This document shows positions 11,336 to 22,669 of a stretch of 64,000 bases of DNA, piece after piece. Each line of letters starts with the position of its first letter. The first letter of the stretch is position 1. Location of the stretch: contig OX387608.1 of NCBI GenBank assembly GCA_947568835.1, positions 11,136,001 to 11,200,000 on the forward strand, read 5' to 3'. This stretch comes from Protonemura montana (taxonomy: Eukaryota; Arthropoda; Insecta; Plecoptera; Nemouridae). The notes beneath the pieces were generated by a model. It worked only from the letters and a program-made list of their open reading frames with translations, was not told where the DNA came from and did not search any database. The translations under genes and the position numbers were made by a program.

Positions 11336-14300
11336 CTGCACGAGGGTAACACAACAAAGTAAGTTGGTGCTTTGTAGTTATGTCAGAGATGTCACCGGTC
11401 AGATGGACCGCATTGCTGCTAAGCAAACAAGCTTCCAACACGTGGTAAGATAGATGTCACCTGATGGCGCTTGTGCATGTCTTTTTTAACACACCTCTGC
11501 AATTAAATAATTGCAACTCAAAATATCAATACATGGTTATCTTGGAACGGTTAGCATTAATAACGATAAGTTGAGCGTAAACCAGCTTTAAATGTGAGTT
11601 ATCTGCAAGACATAATGAAATAAAATTTCTGAACATTCTAAACGACTGTGACTCTACCGAGAACCATCCTCCACTTTTTTCGTTGAGAAAGGTGTCATTT
11701 GACTGTCATTTTACGCGAAGATAGTTAAACATTAGCAATATGGAAATGCTGTAAAATCTTCCGAAGGAAACAAATTCCTTGCTAATAACATTTTCCTTGC
11801 TTCCCATTTGTCCAAACCGTGACCTGTAATCAGTCGGTGTACTGGCTATTCTTAGATCCCTACACTGCTGATAAAAGGCTTATAGGAGATATTTCTGTGT
11901 ACTAGCAAAAGGGCTAGATTTACTAAAAGATTTGCTACCTCAGAAAGCATTCCATTAAACAAGTTACATCGCCAACAACTTAAATCCAAATAGATTTTTA
12001 TGGGGGAAGACATATTAGAGCCCATCCCAACAGGCACTTATTTGTACTTAGCGTTCCCACCCACCAAACAAGTAGGAAAGTCAAGACGGACTCTACCTCG
12101 TTGACTGGAATGAGGCCGGTGCCGACAGAAACGACGACGGTGGGCGGAGTACACTCGGCCCCTCTCCCTCTGGCCTCTAGCGCCAAGTTGTACTCGATCA
12201 TCTCGGTTAGCGCATCCAAGGTAGGGTTGTTGGCGATCAGCCCACCGTCCAGGTATCGGCCAAACGACCTGGAAGGACATCGTCGAGATCGAGAGAATGT
12301 AATTTGTTGCTCAGTTATCTAGATTGTGAGTTTCAAGCTTGCAAGCTTGCGCTGGCAACACCGAATAAATCATTAATCACCATTTTGAGTGAGCTCCATT
12401 TTTTCCAGTCAATATCACTTGAAGTTTACAAAAATTGTATTTTACAGACAAGACAATCATACTTCAGTCAAACCAAGTTCAAATTTATATCTGTGTCATA
12501 TGACAATATGAATCAATCTCTAGAAAGCTAAAATCATTTACGTATTCAATCTTCAATCTACTTTTCTACCTTTTTTGGATTTCCAGGAATTAAACGCCTT
12601 GTAAAATGACAAGTCTTTCTGTCAGCAATTAGCAATCGGTACTCACCTAAAGTATGTAGGAGCTGCTCCGGACGCGCGAGCCGCCCGCCACAGGTAAGTT
12701 TCCGCCGGGCTTGGCGGCGGCTTGAAAGTTTCGGGCCCGACGGGTTTCACCTCTAGGATGTCGCTCGCTGACGGGTAATTGCGGAAGAGACACAATGCCA
12801 CGGGCTTGCGGTCTGCCAGCACTGCCGTGATCAGAAGTCTACAAAGAAACAACCAACTTTAAATCTGGCCGCAGTAATCTGACAATGGCAGTAGTGTCAA
12901 AAGCCACAAAAAGCCACAAAGGCAATAGGACATATTTCATCGTGCTGACGACTGGCAATTCAGTGGAATTTTTAATGTGTAAATGATTTTATATTTGTGC
13001 CACTACTAGACAATGAAACAGATATGCAACTTTACGATAATCCACTTTCAATGATCTTCATCGTTTTACACAATCGGCCCTAAGAATCGATAACTGAATT
13101 CAGACCAGAATTATTGTAAGTCATGCATGCATCAGGAAAAAAAATCTCATCAGTACGACAAGGAACCGTAGAATGTTAAAATATTAATACAGGAAAGGAA
13201 GCAAATGTTTTCAATTTTCTATCTAATTTTTAGAACAGCATAAAACTATTTGTACAAGCTTGTACACAATCATGATAATCAGTCACTGCAATGTAAATAA
13301 CATTCCCATGTAATTGCCAAACTGTTTCAATAAGTAATAATAATAAATAATAATGATACAAAAAAAAAACTATTAGTATGAATTTCTATCACTGTTTGCT
13401 TCAAATTATGAGAGGAGAACTGTACATGAAGGATTTGAGCCATAAAATGAGAGGTGGGTGGCTGCCAGGTTGGTACGTAAATGTACGTTTGAGGCAAATG
13501 TTGTCATTGAAAATCAATGTTTGGTAAATTACTTGCATAACTTGTTAATTAAATAACTTAAGCTGGAAACTGACAGTTTCAACCATCTAGCAGAAATAAC
13601 ACTATGCCACTATAAGGACTAATCTTATTTTAAACGTTTTCTCTGAATCCCCTCACTGGCCGAGGTGGTATTGAAATCTGTGCTCAAACTTGTAGCAACA
13701 GTTGCGTTAGCTTACTTTGGATGAGTGATGTCGGACATTACTGTATCGGTGCCCAGGGCGTCTTTGAGAATCGCCTCCAGGGGTTCGCTGTTGTAAGGTC
13801 GTCCACCGACAAAAGCCAGCTCCTTCATCCGCATGTACAGGCATCGGCACTCTTTCAACGATTTGCCTGCAATGCACGGAACGTAAGATATGAAGCCTAT
13901 AATTTACTCAGTGTCACTTCAATTCTCTGCTTACGTTAATTCCATATCTTCCTGTCGGAGATACCAACTCTCCTAGTAAAGAGCTTGGATAACTAGGATG
14001 TAGTAGATAATGCTAATGAAAAACCTTTCAAAGTGCTGATGAACCCAAAAAATGCCAAATGCATTGAAAACTGAACTGAACTGCATTGACAATAGTAGAA
14101 GAAATTTGGTTCATAATAGAAGCAGCCTATTGACCAGCCAGTTTAAAAAAAGCATCATGCTATTGACAATTATTAAAGACACATTTTTTTATGATATTTA
14201 AACAAAATAATTGACTTTAGTCTATAAATTAAGCTCGCTTCATTCTCAATGTCGAAATGTTGTCTCTAGAGTCTAGCACAAGTGAGATTGTGACCTACCT

Positions 14301-17300
14301 GCCGCCAGACTGAGAGCAAGGATTCCGCCGGTGCTGGTGCCCGCCATCCAATCGAAGCAGTGTACGATTGGACGGCCCAGAAACTCTTCCAACTCGATCA
14401 GCACACTCACCAGGACCAGGCCTCGGATCCCTGCCGGCACCCAAAACTCATTAGTCGCTACCCAAATGGACAAGCATGGTCTAATGCTATTGACACTCCA
14501 TTGGATGGAAGAGCCAAATCCTCTAAAATCCTTTAAAAAACTTCTTAAACGCTCAAGAGTATGAATGGTTCTCACAAAATAACATGTATCACATTTGTTT
14601 CTTGTGAATGGGACTCCGAGGTTAACTTTCAATTTAAATTCTAGTAATTTACAATAAGATACATCCTTACCAACGTGCAATACCATGTACAATTGTAAGA
14701 TGAGAAATAAAATATCAAATATCAAAGGAACCACTTTACGAATCTAAAACTTGACGTGCCATTTAAGTTTCTGAATTTCAAGCCGTTTCAAAATTATTAA
14801 AAATTTCGCCATTCAAGGATGCACTTAATGGTGTGTAAGACTTTGTGGGTCTTCATTAGAGACGTAAAAACACCAAGATAGCCTGTTTGTGAAAAATACT
14901 CGCAATTGAAGAAAAACACAGTCATCTGACACCTCGAGACATTGACGATCAACCTGGATCAATTCTGATCAGCGTACCTCCACCATCTAGACAGAGTAGC
15001 CTTCCTCCTTTAGTTGACTTCTTTGCTCTCCCAGCCTCGGCCTTTTTCATTCCATTTACAGAGAGCATTTGATCCAGGATGTCTCGAGACTCGGCACATA
15101 GAATAGGAGGTGGAGGAACTCCGTTGCTACCTGCAAGAAATGAACCACAATGTCAAGAACCTTTAACAAAGGTAACAGTCCCTACCTGTATTTATTTTGT
15201 ATTTTTTAATAGTTTTATAAATGAAGCTGTTCATGTTCAAAACAAAATTTTGGACAAACGAGTTGATTTTGTTTTAAAGGAATGATAATCCAGAAATTAC
15301 CTTGCCCCAGTACGCACCATATGCCTAAATAGTATTTTTTTTTTTTTAGCTACAAGAAGCATTTTATGCACAGGCCTCCCAATTTCTGGTTTAACCTTAG
15401 GATTTTTTTCATCAAAGCTTTCTAATTTTGCTTCTGGGCCAAAAGTGACTAGATATTCAAGAATTAACATAGGTTCCGTAAAGGATTTTCCTGCAAATTG
15501 TCTCTCGCCTGCTTCACTCAAGAACTTGCAGAAGAGCTGGACAACGGAGGGCAAGTAGACGCAATCTTTTTAGATTTCTTCAAGGCATTCGATATGGTCC
15601 CTCACCTGGCTGCTCATCGATAAGTTTGCAAAGATGGGACTAGACCCGCGAGCTGTAAACTGGATAAGGATTTTCCTCGCAGACCAAACACAGTCCGTTC
15701 AGTTTGGTGCCTCTATGTCAGCACCCGTTCCGGTGGCATCAGGCGTCCCCCAAGGGATAGTGCTCGGACCGTTTCTCATTGGCTTTATAAATTGTATAGT
15801 GCAAGATATCACCACCCGCATTCGTCTCTTCGCTGACGATTGCATAATCTACGCACCAGTAAAGAGCCGGTCAGACTCCAGAAATATTCAAGAAGACATA
15901 AATAGAATTCAAAAATAGGTGCAAGAAAATGGGACGAAGCTAAGCAATGGTAAAACAAATAAAATAAGCTTCAAACGAAAGAAGAGAGCCATTTACACTT
16001 CCTACTCAATGAACGGAGCTCAAATAACTAAAGTGAGACAGTAAAGTATCTAGGTGTCACACTGTCATCAAATCTCAGCTAACCATATAGCAAAAATTGT
16101 ATCCAAGGCCAGAAGAAATATGCATTTTATCATGCGGAACTTTAAAGGCAGCCTTCAGTCAACAAAGGATTTTGCATACAAATGCCTAATCAGACCAGCA
16201 CTAGAATACTGCTCAAGAGTCTGGGCCCCTAATTTCGAATAGCAATCACACTCTATAGAAATAGTGCAACAAAGAGCAGCAAGATTTGTGACAGGAAAAA
16301 CGAAGCACTGGTCAAAGTCCAAGAAAGGGCCTCATACCAGCATCACAGAACTACCGGAGAATAGTGGCCGACACTGGCAGAAAGAAGATTTTCGGTTTGT
16401 CTGCAATATCATTTCAAAGCCATCTCGGGAGAACCAGCTTGGCAGGAGCTTGGCCGGAGGGTCAAAGCCTCTGTTTTTACCGGAAGGGTGGCCACAATAA
16501 AAAACTGTGCCTACCTAGATACAAGACCGACCTGGGCTGATACTCACTTCTTGGACAATCCATCCGTGACTGGACTCCCAGTTCCACAATCAACCAAATT
16601 ATACAAGAAGACTTTTTATGATTAAATATTGTAACAATATTATAAGTATTATTACCATATTATAAATATTATCAGTTTTAGATAGTATTATTACTACATG
16701 TATCATAAGTCACTCATTACTTAACTTTACTCATTACTTAACTCATTTCTTAACAATTTTTCAAAAAACTTGAATCAACTCTGAAGTCCATTTCCTCTAA
16801 AGATAGTAATATAGTGATTTGCGGGGATTTTAACATAAATTTGGATGTGGACTCTGATATAAAGACTGCTTTTATTAATTTACTCAGCACGTTCTTAATT
16901 AGACCCACAATTACTGAGCACACGAGGGTTACTTCAAAGTCGGCATCTACTATTGATAATATTTTGACAACATTTAATGACGTCCGGTCCGTCTCTAGTG
17001 TTATCAAGACTGATATATCCGATCACTACGCGCAACTGTTGACTGTAAATTATCCAGACGTCGTACCAAGGACAACCAATTCCCATCGCCACAAAATGGT
17101 ACGTTTAATAAATGAAGTAAACATTGACTACTTTAGGCAGAGTCTAAGTCAGGAAACGTTTTCTGAGGTTACTAACTGTGACACAGTTGACGAAAAATAC
17201 AACTCATTTCTTAACACTTTCACTGAACATTTTCGAAAGGCTTTTCCCTTTAAAAAAATTGCTGTGGGCAGGCGCAGTGATAAATTGTGGATTACCCAAG

Positions 17301-20300
17301 GAATTCGTATTTCTTCGGTAAATAAAAGAGGATTGTACGCACGCACTTTGAATGGGACTGATTTGGATCTAGAAATCTACAAAACATACAAAAAAGTGTT
17401 TAGGAAAGTAGTAAAGCTTGCCAAAAAAATGGAAGTTGACTCGGAGATCGGAAAAGCTAATAACAAAATGAGGGCTACCTGGCGAGTCATATCTAGGTCA
17501 ACAGGGAAAGATAATGCTACTAAAAATTGCGATGATATCCACATCAAGTCAGTAGAGGATGTTAGCCCGGTCGAGTTAGCTACTGTAATGAACAATCAGT
17601 TCACGGACGCAGCAAGAAATGTATGTGCGGGATTACCAAATGTTGATGTGAACATGGATAGAATGGTGTTTAATACAGGGACTGCTAAACGACTCACTAA
17701 CTCCATATTTCTGCATCCCATCTCCTGCCGTGAGGTTAGTACTGCAATTGGCAAAATTAAAAATAAAAGCTCTTCGGGAATTGATGGGATACCGAGCAAT
17801 CTACTCAAAAAATGTAGACCATATATTATCAATCCTTTGAGAGATATTTTCCAAAAATCATTAGACCAGGGGATTTACCCGCAACAAATGAAAGAAGCTC
17901 TAATAGTCCCGGTTCACAAAGGGGGAGATAGAAGTAAAATTGAGAACTATCGTCCTATTTCACTCCTCGGAGCGTTTTCAAAGGTGTTTGGGCGTCTAAT
18001 GGCAGACAGAATCATTGCATTTTCTGATAAATTCCAGGTACTAAACAGTAATCAATTTGGGTTCCAAAAACTGAAATCAACTGACATGGCCACATTTACT
18101 CTGTTAAACCAAATCAACTTAGCCCTCGACTCCAAAAAAAGGGTTGGTGGAATTTTTTGTGACCTTTCGAAGGCTTTCGACTGTGTTAACCATTCAATTC
18201 TTCTTAGCAAACTTGACTACTATGGTATTCGAGGAAATTGTTTGAACTGGCTGAAGTCGTACCTTTCTGGAAGGATACAGAGGGTTAGGATTGAACGAAA
18301 TGATGTGGAATACCAATCTCCAGCCAGACGAGTCGTGCTTGGTGTACCCCAAGGCTCCATCTTAGGTCCTTTGCTATTTCTATTCTACATTAATGATCTA
18401 CCTGAAGGTTTTCCTGAAGGAAGTTTGGTTTTATTTGCTGACGACACTAGTGTAGTCGTTGTTGGTGATACTTTTGAGGAACTAGATACTCGTATGAGTA
18501 ATGCTATCTCCAGGCTTAATGTCTGGTTTCTTGCTAACAAATTGGTTCTTAATAACTCCAAATCTAAATGTATTTTATTTACTAACGACAGAGATAACCG
18601 TAAGCATTTTAGCAATTGTTTCGAAATGGTAGCTATCACAAAGTTTTTGGGCATTCAAATTGATCAACATTTCAAGTGGCACCATCATATTGTCATGCTT
18701 TCTCCTAAGTTAACTGTAGCCTGTTATGCTCTCAGGAAAATAGCCACCCTAGCTAACTTTGAGACGTTACTTATGGTTTATCACGCCTACTTCCACTCTG
18801 TTATGAAGTATGGTTTAATGTTTTGGGGGAACTCAACACTTGCTCAAAGTATTTTCAAAATCCAAAAGAAAGCCATCAGAATTGTAGCCAGAGTCAGAGG
18901 TCGAACCAGTGTACGCAAATTTTTTATCAAATATAATGTTTTAACTCTATTTTCCCAGTATATTTATGACTGCGCATTATTTGTATACAAAAACAAGTCT
19001 GATTTTATTTTAAATAGGGATATACACGATCACGATACCAGGCACCCACATAACTTATCTATTAATAAATACAGAACGACTAAGTTCATAAAACAGATCG
19101 GTGGAGCTTGCCCTACCATTTTTAACAAGCTACCCGAACATTTTAAATCAAGTGACTCGCTATCCCAGTTCAAATCAGCTCTACATAAATTCTTAGTTAC
19201 AAATTGTTTTTATAGTTTAAATGAATTTTTGACTACAAATAATTATTTGTGATTTTACTGTACATATTTAAATTTTGTATTTTATTGTATTTTTATTATT
19301 AAGAGGGCGCTAATCCGTTCAACATTGTAACAAAATGTTTCATGGAAAATAAATAAAAAAAAAAAATAAATAAATAAATAAATTACCATGTTTGTATATT
19401 TTTAATTGTATGCTCGATGTGAAACGTAACAAACACCTGTTCAATGTCTCTAGCAGTTGAATTTGTCACTTAATTGCACGGCCTAAAGTCAATGTTATCA
19501 AAGGCCCACTGCTTGAAGGTCGTAACCTCTAATAAACTACCTAATGAATTGTTGCTATAGAACAACACCAATTTTAAATCGACTTTAAAGACATAACTGA
19601 TTGACAAATGTTAATATTCTACTACTGAATATTTTGAAGACTGATCATATGTGTGACCTTATGTGTTTTTAGCATGGTTTCATTTGTTATGTTTCAGATT
19701 ATTGATATAATAGTAAATCTAGTAAATAATAGTAAATCCCGTAAAGTCTAACCGTCCTTGAAATCTAATCTCATAATAATTTTACATTCCTGCAGACAGA
19801 AATTAATTTTTAATATCTTTAAGTCTATCTGGAGGATGCTATGTTTACTTTCATCTACAGCCTTTTGAGTATCAAATGCCAGCAAAATAAGCAAAGGGCT
19901 TGTTGAAAAAAAGTCAATAATGATAAGACCACTGATAAAGCTCCGAGAACTGAGATGATAATATCCTTATCATTTTTAAAAGAAGATCCAAAATCCATGC
20001 CAAAGACTAACGCCAAAGGATTAATTAAGACATCAATGGAATCGAGCAAATAAGCCAAAAAAATCGTAATCATCAAATGAATAACATCAACCAGGTCTAG
20101 ATGATCTCTAATGATAATAATGACCCACCTTCGTCATTATGTTGGCAGCCCTTGGAGCATCCGCTGGCCTCTGACGGACACCTAGGAGCGCCAACCGCAT
20201 GCACGATGTACAAGATCTGTTCGCCAACTGCGTCCGCGGGAATCAAGTGACGCGCCATCTGACCGTTGTTGTTCTTGTAGGCTAGGTCTGTTGGTGATCC

Positions 20301-22669
20301 GAATACCACCAGCGCCTGAAGGAATGAATTGTAGAAGCGTGGTTAGGTATTTTGAACGGTGGTCAATGCCAATAGTTTATATTTAATTGGATCTTAGCTA
20401 TATGGTGAGGTTAACTTTTAACAATCAGAATGAAAATCTAATTTAATATTTTCAATTAGCAAAGTTCTCATTTTGGGTATTATTGGAAAGTGAGCGACCA
20501 ATAAAAAAAAGTATTTGAGGTGCTTAATAGAAATTGTAAGATTGCCAAAAGGCTGGTATTTGTATTGGGGAAAGTAAAAGAACGAATGCTACTTACCAAA
20601 GTTTAAAAAGCATGAGCAAAACAAAAACAAGTTGGCATTCCTTCTTTCCCTTTCCCCAAGACATGTACTAAATATTTCCTCTACATTGCTAATATTATTA
20701 TTTTGACTAGATACCTGACAGAAAATTAAATACTAAGCGTACGCAGCGGGTGCACTACTAGTAACACATAAGAACCCTCGAGGTCTTACCTGAACGACAG
20801 AAATGTTTCCGAGTGCTACGGCCAAATGCAGCGGCGTGTTTCCCTCGTTGTCTCCAATAGCAGTCTTGGCGTTGTGACTCAACAGAGCAACGACGCACGG
20901 CAACCGATTCCGCAGAACCATCACGTGGAGGGCTGTGCGTCCGTCGAAGTTAGTCGAGTTGATGTTGCATCCCATCTCGATCAATGTATCGATCACTTCG
21001 CGAGAGCATGACCAGTGTAATGGTGTCCCTCCAAATTTCATGTCCTGGTAAAGAATCATGTTTCATAAGCAATGGGAGAACTACATTTCAAATGACACCT
21101 GTCATGCTAATTTTAACTAATTTTAAATTATTTTACAAGAAGAAACATGCTAGTAGGCCAACAGGCTACAAAAGCCTAATATTAGTGAGCACTAATTTAT
21201 ATATTAAGAAAAAGAATATATGGATTATTGTGAAATCTCCTTTAAAGACTACATAGCATCAGAGTTATTAACACTTTGTAAATTTGATTTGCGTGTCATC
21301 TTTAGAGATGTGCAGATGCTTTAATAATTATATTCAACAAACCTCTCCCTCTTTCTGCAGCATACAGCAAAATGGAGAGTGATTTTTTACTGTACTTGGG
21401 TGTACAAAAAGAACTGCTGGTACTGCAAACCAGTGCATGCTTTTTAAAAGAGTGGTGTCTTCTAGTGTCAATTACCTGAGCATGAAGCTTGTGTGGGTTC
21501 TCATGTAGGAAGTTCCCCACATATCCAGGTGTGGACATTGGGGAGTCATGCTCGTCTCTGACTTTTGAAGCCGCAATGTTAACGTCTGCACCGGCAAGCA
21601 AGAGAGCTTTCACGCAATCAGGCTTATCGGCAAGGCACGCCACATGCAGGGGGGTATGTCCTTTAGCATTGCGATAGTCCAGACATTTTGTTGACTGTTC
21701 ACTTAAAACCTGTTATGAAATCAAGAACATCAGTTTGGGACACAAAGTCTCTAGGTATTTATTATTATCTAAATGCAAATTTTGCAAAATTTAATTGTAA
21801 AATAATATAATAATTTCAAAATTTCACCATAAGTGGGTCCAAACTTTCAATAAAAACATGAAACTAATGAGCTTGAATCATCATAATATGGACTTACTGA
21901 AATTATTTCTTTAGAAGTACTGGCTGCATAATGGAAAACAGTGTTTGCTTCATTGTCAAGTTGTTCTAGAGATGCTTTTGCTGTTACCAGAGTCTGAACT
22001 GTACGAAGGTTTTTGGTTTCAATTGCAACTTGAAGAACGGTCTTCCCACTGGTAACATCTGGCACACTCAACAAGCTGCAAAGAATTTTTGTTGGTTTTA
22101 AAATGGCACAACAATTATGACAGTTTCAAATAAAAAGCAGTATAGGTTCTCAGCAACCCCCTCAGGGTGACAATACTACAATCTTTGCTCTCAGGGATTG
22201 ATGAGCATATTTACCTTATTATCTTTGGGTTCAGAAAGCAATCCTGTAGAGAAAAATGTGCTGCAATGTGAGCCGCTGTCCATGCAGGATTCTGCTGTAC
22301 TGCATCGCATAATTTCTGTATACCAGCTAGATTGCAAACCTCTCGAGAAATGCTGACAATAAATGGCACTTTATCTTTCAATGTGATGAATCTTATCTCT
22401 GCATCTTGGTTACTGGTAGATCGATATAAGCTATAGGCTTGATGAACAGTTTCTGAGCATGGCCGGTTTAGGATGATCTCATATTTATCCTTCGTACTTG
22501 CGCTCGGACCATACAAAACAAGTTCCTCTTCACGGCAATGAACAGTACGATCGCTGTACATTTCTGGCCTGACTTCTAAAACTTTATTTGGATTTGATTC
22601 CATATTTTGCAAAGTTCTTTGGATCAGCCCAGAGGTGAAGTTCATCGCTGCCTGGCCGAGCCACGACAT
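11009..22669 (-). CDS. PLA2G6: Group VI calcium-independent phospholipase A2, 11 exons, complete
   Basis: Intracellular lipase that cleaves the sn-2 acyl chain of phospholipids, used in membrane remodelling. Exons: 22215-22669, 21898-22075, 21476-21709, 20790-21044, 20129-20315, 14978-15130, 14299-14430, 13716-13866, 12647-12838, 12097-12268, 11009-11335. All junctions are GT-AG and phases join, giving 2436 nt, 811 residues plus stop (human long form about 806). The N-terminal region is followed by ankyrin repeats in exons 2-5 and a patatin-like catalytic domain from about residue 478. That domain has the glycine-rich LCLDGGGIRG, the nucleophile Ser520 in GTSTG, and the dyad Asp653 in LDGG. 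The start [11 protein letters not shown] is the first ATG of an open exon. Intron 5 (5 kb) carries two LINEs in antisense; intron 10 carries a family C MITE. No lesion is seen. Confidence 0.95.
11390..11741 (-). mobile_element. Family C MITE in iPLA2 intron 10
   Basis: Matches other family C copies in reverse orientation: GCTAAGCAAAC at one end, the ATGTCACCTGATGGCGCTTG block, TAATTGCAACTCAAAATATC, GAGCGTAAACCAG, a TCCTCCACTTTTTTCG block, and a terminal AGTTAAACATTAGCAATATGG resembling the family's terminal repeat. No coding capacity. It lies between exons 10 and 11, clear of both splice sites. Confidence 0.7.
12097..12268 (-). CDS. PLA2G6: iPLA2 exon 10 (catalytic Asp)
   Basis: Read from AG|GTCGTTTGG to GAG|GTAGAG, phase 2 in and phase 0 out. 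Encodes [20 protein letters not shown], with the DGG/A dyad aspartate at about residue 653, and [14 protein letters not shown] at the end. Confidence 0.93.
12647..12838 (-). CDS. PLA2G6: iPLA2 exon 9
   Basis: Phase 2 in and out, acceptor TTTGTAG and donor GTGAGTA. Encodes [20 protein letters not shown] and ends [12 protein letters not shown]; the family equivalent is [13 protein letters not shown] just before the LDGG motif. Confidence 0.93.
   Translation of the reverse strand, partial: TSDHGSAGRPQARGIVSLPQLPVSERHPRGETRRARNFQAAAKPGGNLPVAGGSRVRSSSYIL
13716..13866 (-). CDS. PLA2G6: iPLA2 exon 8
   Basis: Encodes [20 protein letters not shown] then [18 protein letters not shown] and [11 protein letters not shown]. 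The RPY(N/E)S.PLE signature matches group VI PLA2. Acceptor TTGCAG, donor GTAAGC, phase 1 in and phase 2 out. A + strand open frame over this region is only its shadow. Confidence 0.92.
14299..14430 (-). CDS. PLA2G6: iPLA2 exon 7 (lipase Ser motif)
   Basis: Encodes [20 protein letters not shown] then [25 protein letters not shown] is the GxSxG nucleophile elbow (Ser about 520). Phase 1 in and out, acceptor GCCGGCAG, donor GTAGGT. The open frame runs on past both splice sites, so its ends are set by the splice signals. Confidence 0.94.
14978..15130 (-). CDS. PLA2G6: iPLA2 exon 6 (linker and glycine-rich loop)
   Basis: Encodes a Pro-rich then Lys-rich linker ([20 protein letters not shown] and [15 protein letters not shown]) and RLLCLDGGG, the start of the patatin oxyanion-hole region. 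Phase 1 in and out, acceptor CTTGCAG, donor GTACGC. No single long open frame marks it; it was found from the conserved LCLDGGG. Confidence 0.9.
15302..15489 (-). pseudogene. A-tailed or exon-like segment next to a LINE, unassigned
   Basis: On the - strand a frame is open from [20 protein letters not shown] through [20 protein letters not shown] to a 13-A run (15337-15349). It is bounded by a plausible acceptor (TTTGCAG at 15490) and donor (GCAAG|GTAATT). Splicing it into iPLA2 between exons 5 and 6 would shift the frame, so it is not a normal iPLA2 exon. The A run suggests a retroposed cDNA piece. No relative is recognised. Confidence 0.25.
15490..16625 (+). mobile_element. Decayed LINE (non-LTR retrotransposon) fragment, antisense in iPLA2 intron 5
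   Basis: Pieces of reverse transcriptase lie in shifted frames. 15492-15620 gives [17 protein letters not shown]. 15634-15915 gives [11 protein letters not shown] and [12 protein letters not shown] (catalytic FADD). 16054-16240 gives [20 protein letters not shown] and [14 protein letters not shown], and the C-terminal region reaches about 16,500. Several frameshifts and stops make it inactive. The [19 protein letters not shown] style suggests a CR1/L2-type clade, by memory only. The 5' part is missing. It is a different, older element than the LINE next to it. Confidence 0.85.
16754..19252 (+). CDS. LINE ORF2-like: AP endonuclease end plus reverse transcriptase
   Basis: Open for over 830 codons without a stop. 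The N-terminal part is the end of an exonuclease-endonuclease-phosphatase domain: ICGDFN near 16820 and the SDH motif (ISDHY) near 17020. The reverse transcriptase follows: [20 protein letters not shown], then [25 protein letters not shown] and the catalytic FADD at about 18435. A thumb and C-terminal region runs to the stop. The start of the endonuclease is missing, so no native start codon is visible and it cannot move itself, although the reverse transcriptase looks intact. Motif style fits the Jockey/CR1 group of APE-type LINEs; the clade needs a tree. Confidence 0.88.
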   Translation, partial: QFFKKLESTLKSISSKDSNIVICGDFNINLDVDSDIKTAFINLLSTFLIRPTITEHTRVTSKSASTIDNILTTFNDVRSVSSVIKTDISDHYAQLLTVNYPDVVPRTTNSHRHKMVRLINEVNIDYFRQSLSQETFSEVTNCDTVDEKYNSFLNTFTEHFRKAFPFKKIAVGRRSDKLWITQGIRISSVNKRGLYARTLNGTDLDLEIYKTYKKVFRKVVKLAKKMEVDSEIGKANNKMRATWRVISRSTGKDNATKNCDDIHIKSVEDVSPVELATVMNNQFTDAARNVCAGLPNVDVNMDRMVFNTGTAKRLTNSIFLHPISCREVSTAIGKIKNKSSSGIDGIPSNLLKKCRPYIINPLRDIFQKSLDQGIYPQQMKEALIVPVHKGGDRSKIENYRPISLLGAFSKVFGRLMADRIIAFSDKFQVLNSNQFGFQKLKSTDMATFTLLNQINLALDSKKRVGGIFCDLSKAFDCVNHSILLSKLDYYGIRGNCLNWLKSYLSGRIQRVRIERNDVEYQSPARRVVLGVPQGSILGPLLFLFYINDLPEGFPEGSLVLFADDTSVVVVGDTFEELDTRMSNAISRLNVWFLANKLVLNNSKSKCILFTNDRDNRKHFSNCFEMVAITKFLGIQIDQHFKWHHHIVMLSPKLTVACYALRKIATLANFETLLMVYHAYFHSVMKYGLMFWGNSTLAQSIFKIQKKAIRIVARVRGRTSVRKFFIKYNVLTLFSQYIYDCALFVYKNKSDFILNRDIHDHDTRHPHNLSINKYRTTKFIKQIGGACPTIFNKLPEHFKSSDSLSQFKSALHKFLVTNCFYSLNEFLTTNNYL
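16754..19384 (+). mobile_element. 5'-truncated LINE with intact reverse transcriptase ORF
   Basis: The element includes the endonuclease C-terminal end, a complete reverse transcriptase and a 3'UTR of about 110 bp ending in (TAAA)n at about 19361-19384. The long clean frame and simple-repeat tail indicate a recent insertion. The left end is placed just after an in-frame TAA at 16751 because the endonuclease reading continues to there; the true junction may differ by tens of bases. I could not identify target-site duplications. It is antisense to iPLA2 in its 5-kb intron 5. Confidence 0.85.
20129..20315 (-). CDS. PLA2G6: iPLA2 exon 5 (last ankyrin region)
   Basis: Encodes [20 protein letters not shown] and [20 protein letters not shown], the end of the ankyrin block and the start of the linker. 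Phase 0 in, phase 1 out (GACGAAG|GTGGGT). Human iPLA2 has the equivalent ALIVFGAEVDTPNDFGETP at this place. Confidence 0.92.
20790..21044 (-). CDS. PLA2G6: iPLA2 exon 4 (ankyrin repeats)
   Basis: Ankyrin-type repeats are clear: [59 protein letters not shown]. Phase 0 in and out, acceptor TTTACCAG, donor GTAAGA. 85 residues. Confidence 0.93.
21476..21709 (-). CDS. PLA2G6: iPLA2 exon 3 (ankyrin repeats)
   Basis: Encodes [20 protein letters not shown] then [20 protein letters not shown] and [28 protein letters not shown] is an ankyrin signature. Acceptor AACAG, donor GTAATT, phase 0 in and out, 78 residues. The sequence past the donor is intron even though the frame stays open. Confidence 0.92.
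21898..22075 (-). CDS. PLA2G6: iPLA2 exon 2
   Basis: Encodes [20 protein letters not shown] then [20 protein letters not shown] and [17 protein letters not shown], an ankyrin-like [18 protein letters not shown] pair. Phase 2 in, phase 0 out. Acceptor TTTGCAG, donor GTAAGT. Confidence 0.92.
22215..22669 (-). CDS. PLA2G6: iPLA2 exon 1 (start codon)
   Basis: Opens with [20 protein letters not shown] and runs about 151 codons to NPKII|GTAAAT, phase 2 out. The N-terminal region contains [20 protein letters not shown], the first ankyrin-like repeat. No signal peptide is seen, as expected for a cytosolic enzyme. Confidence 0.93.
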
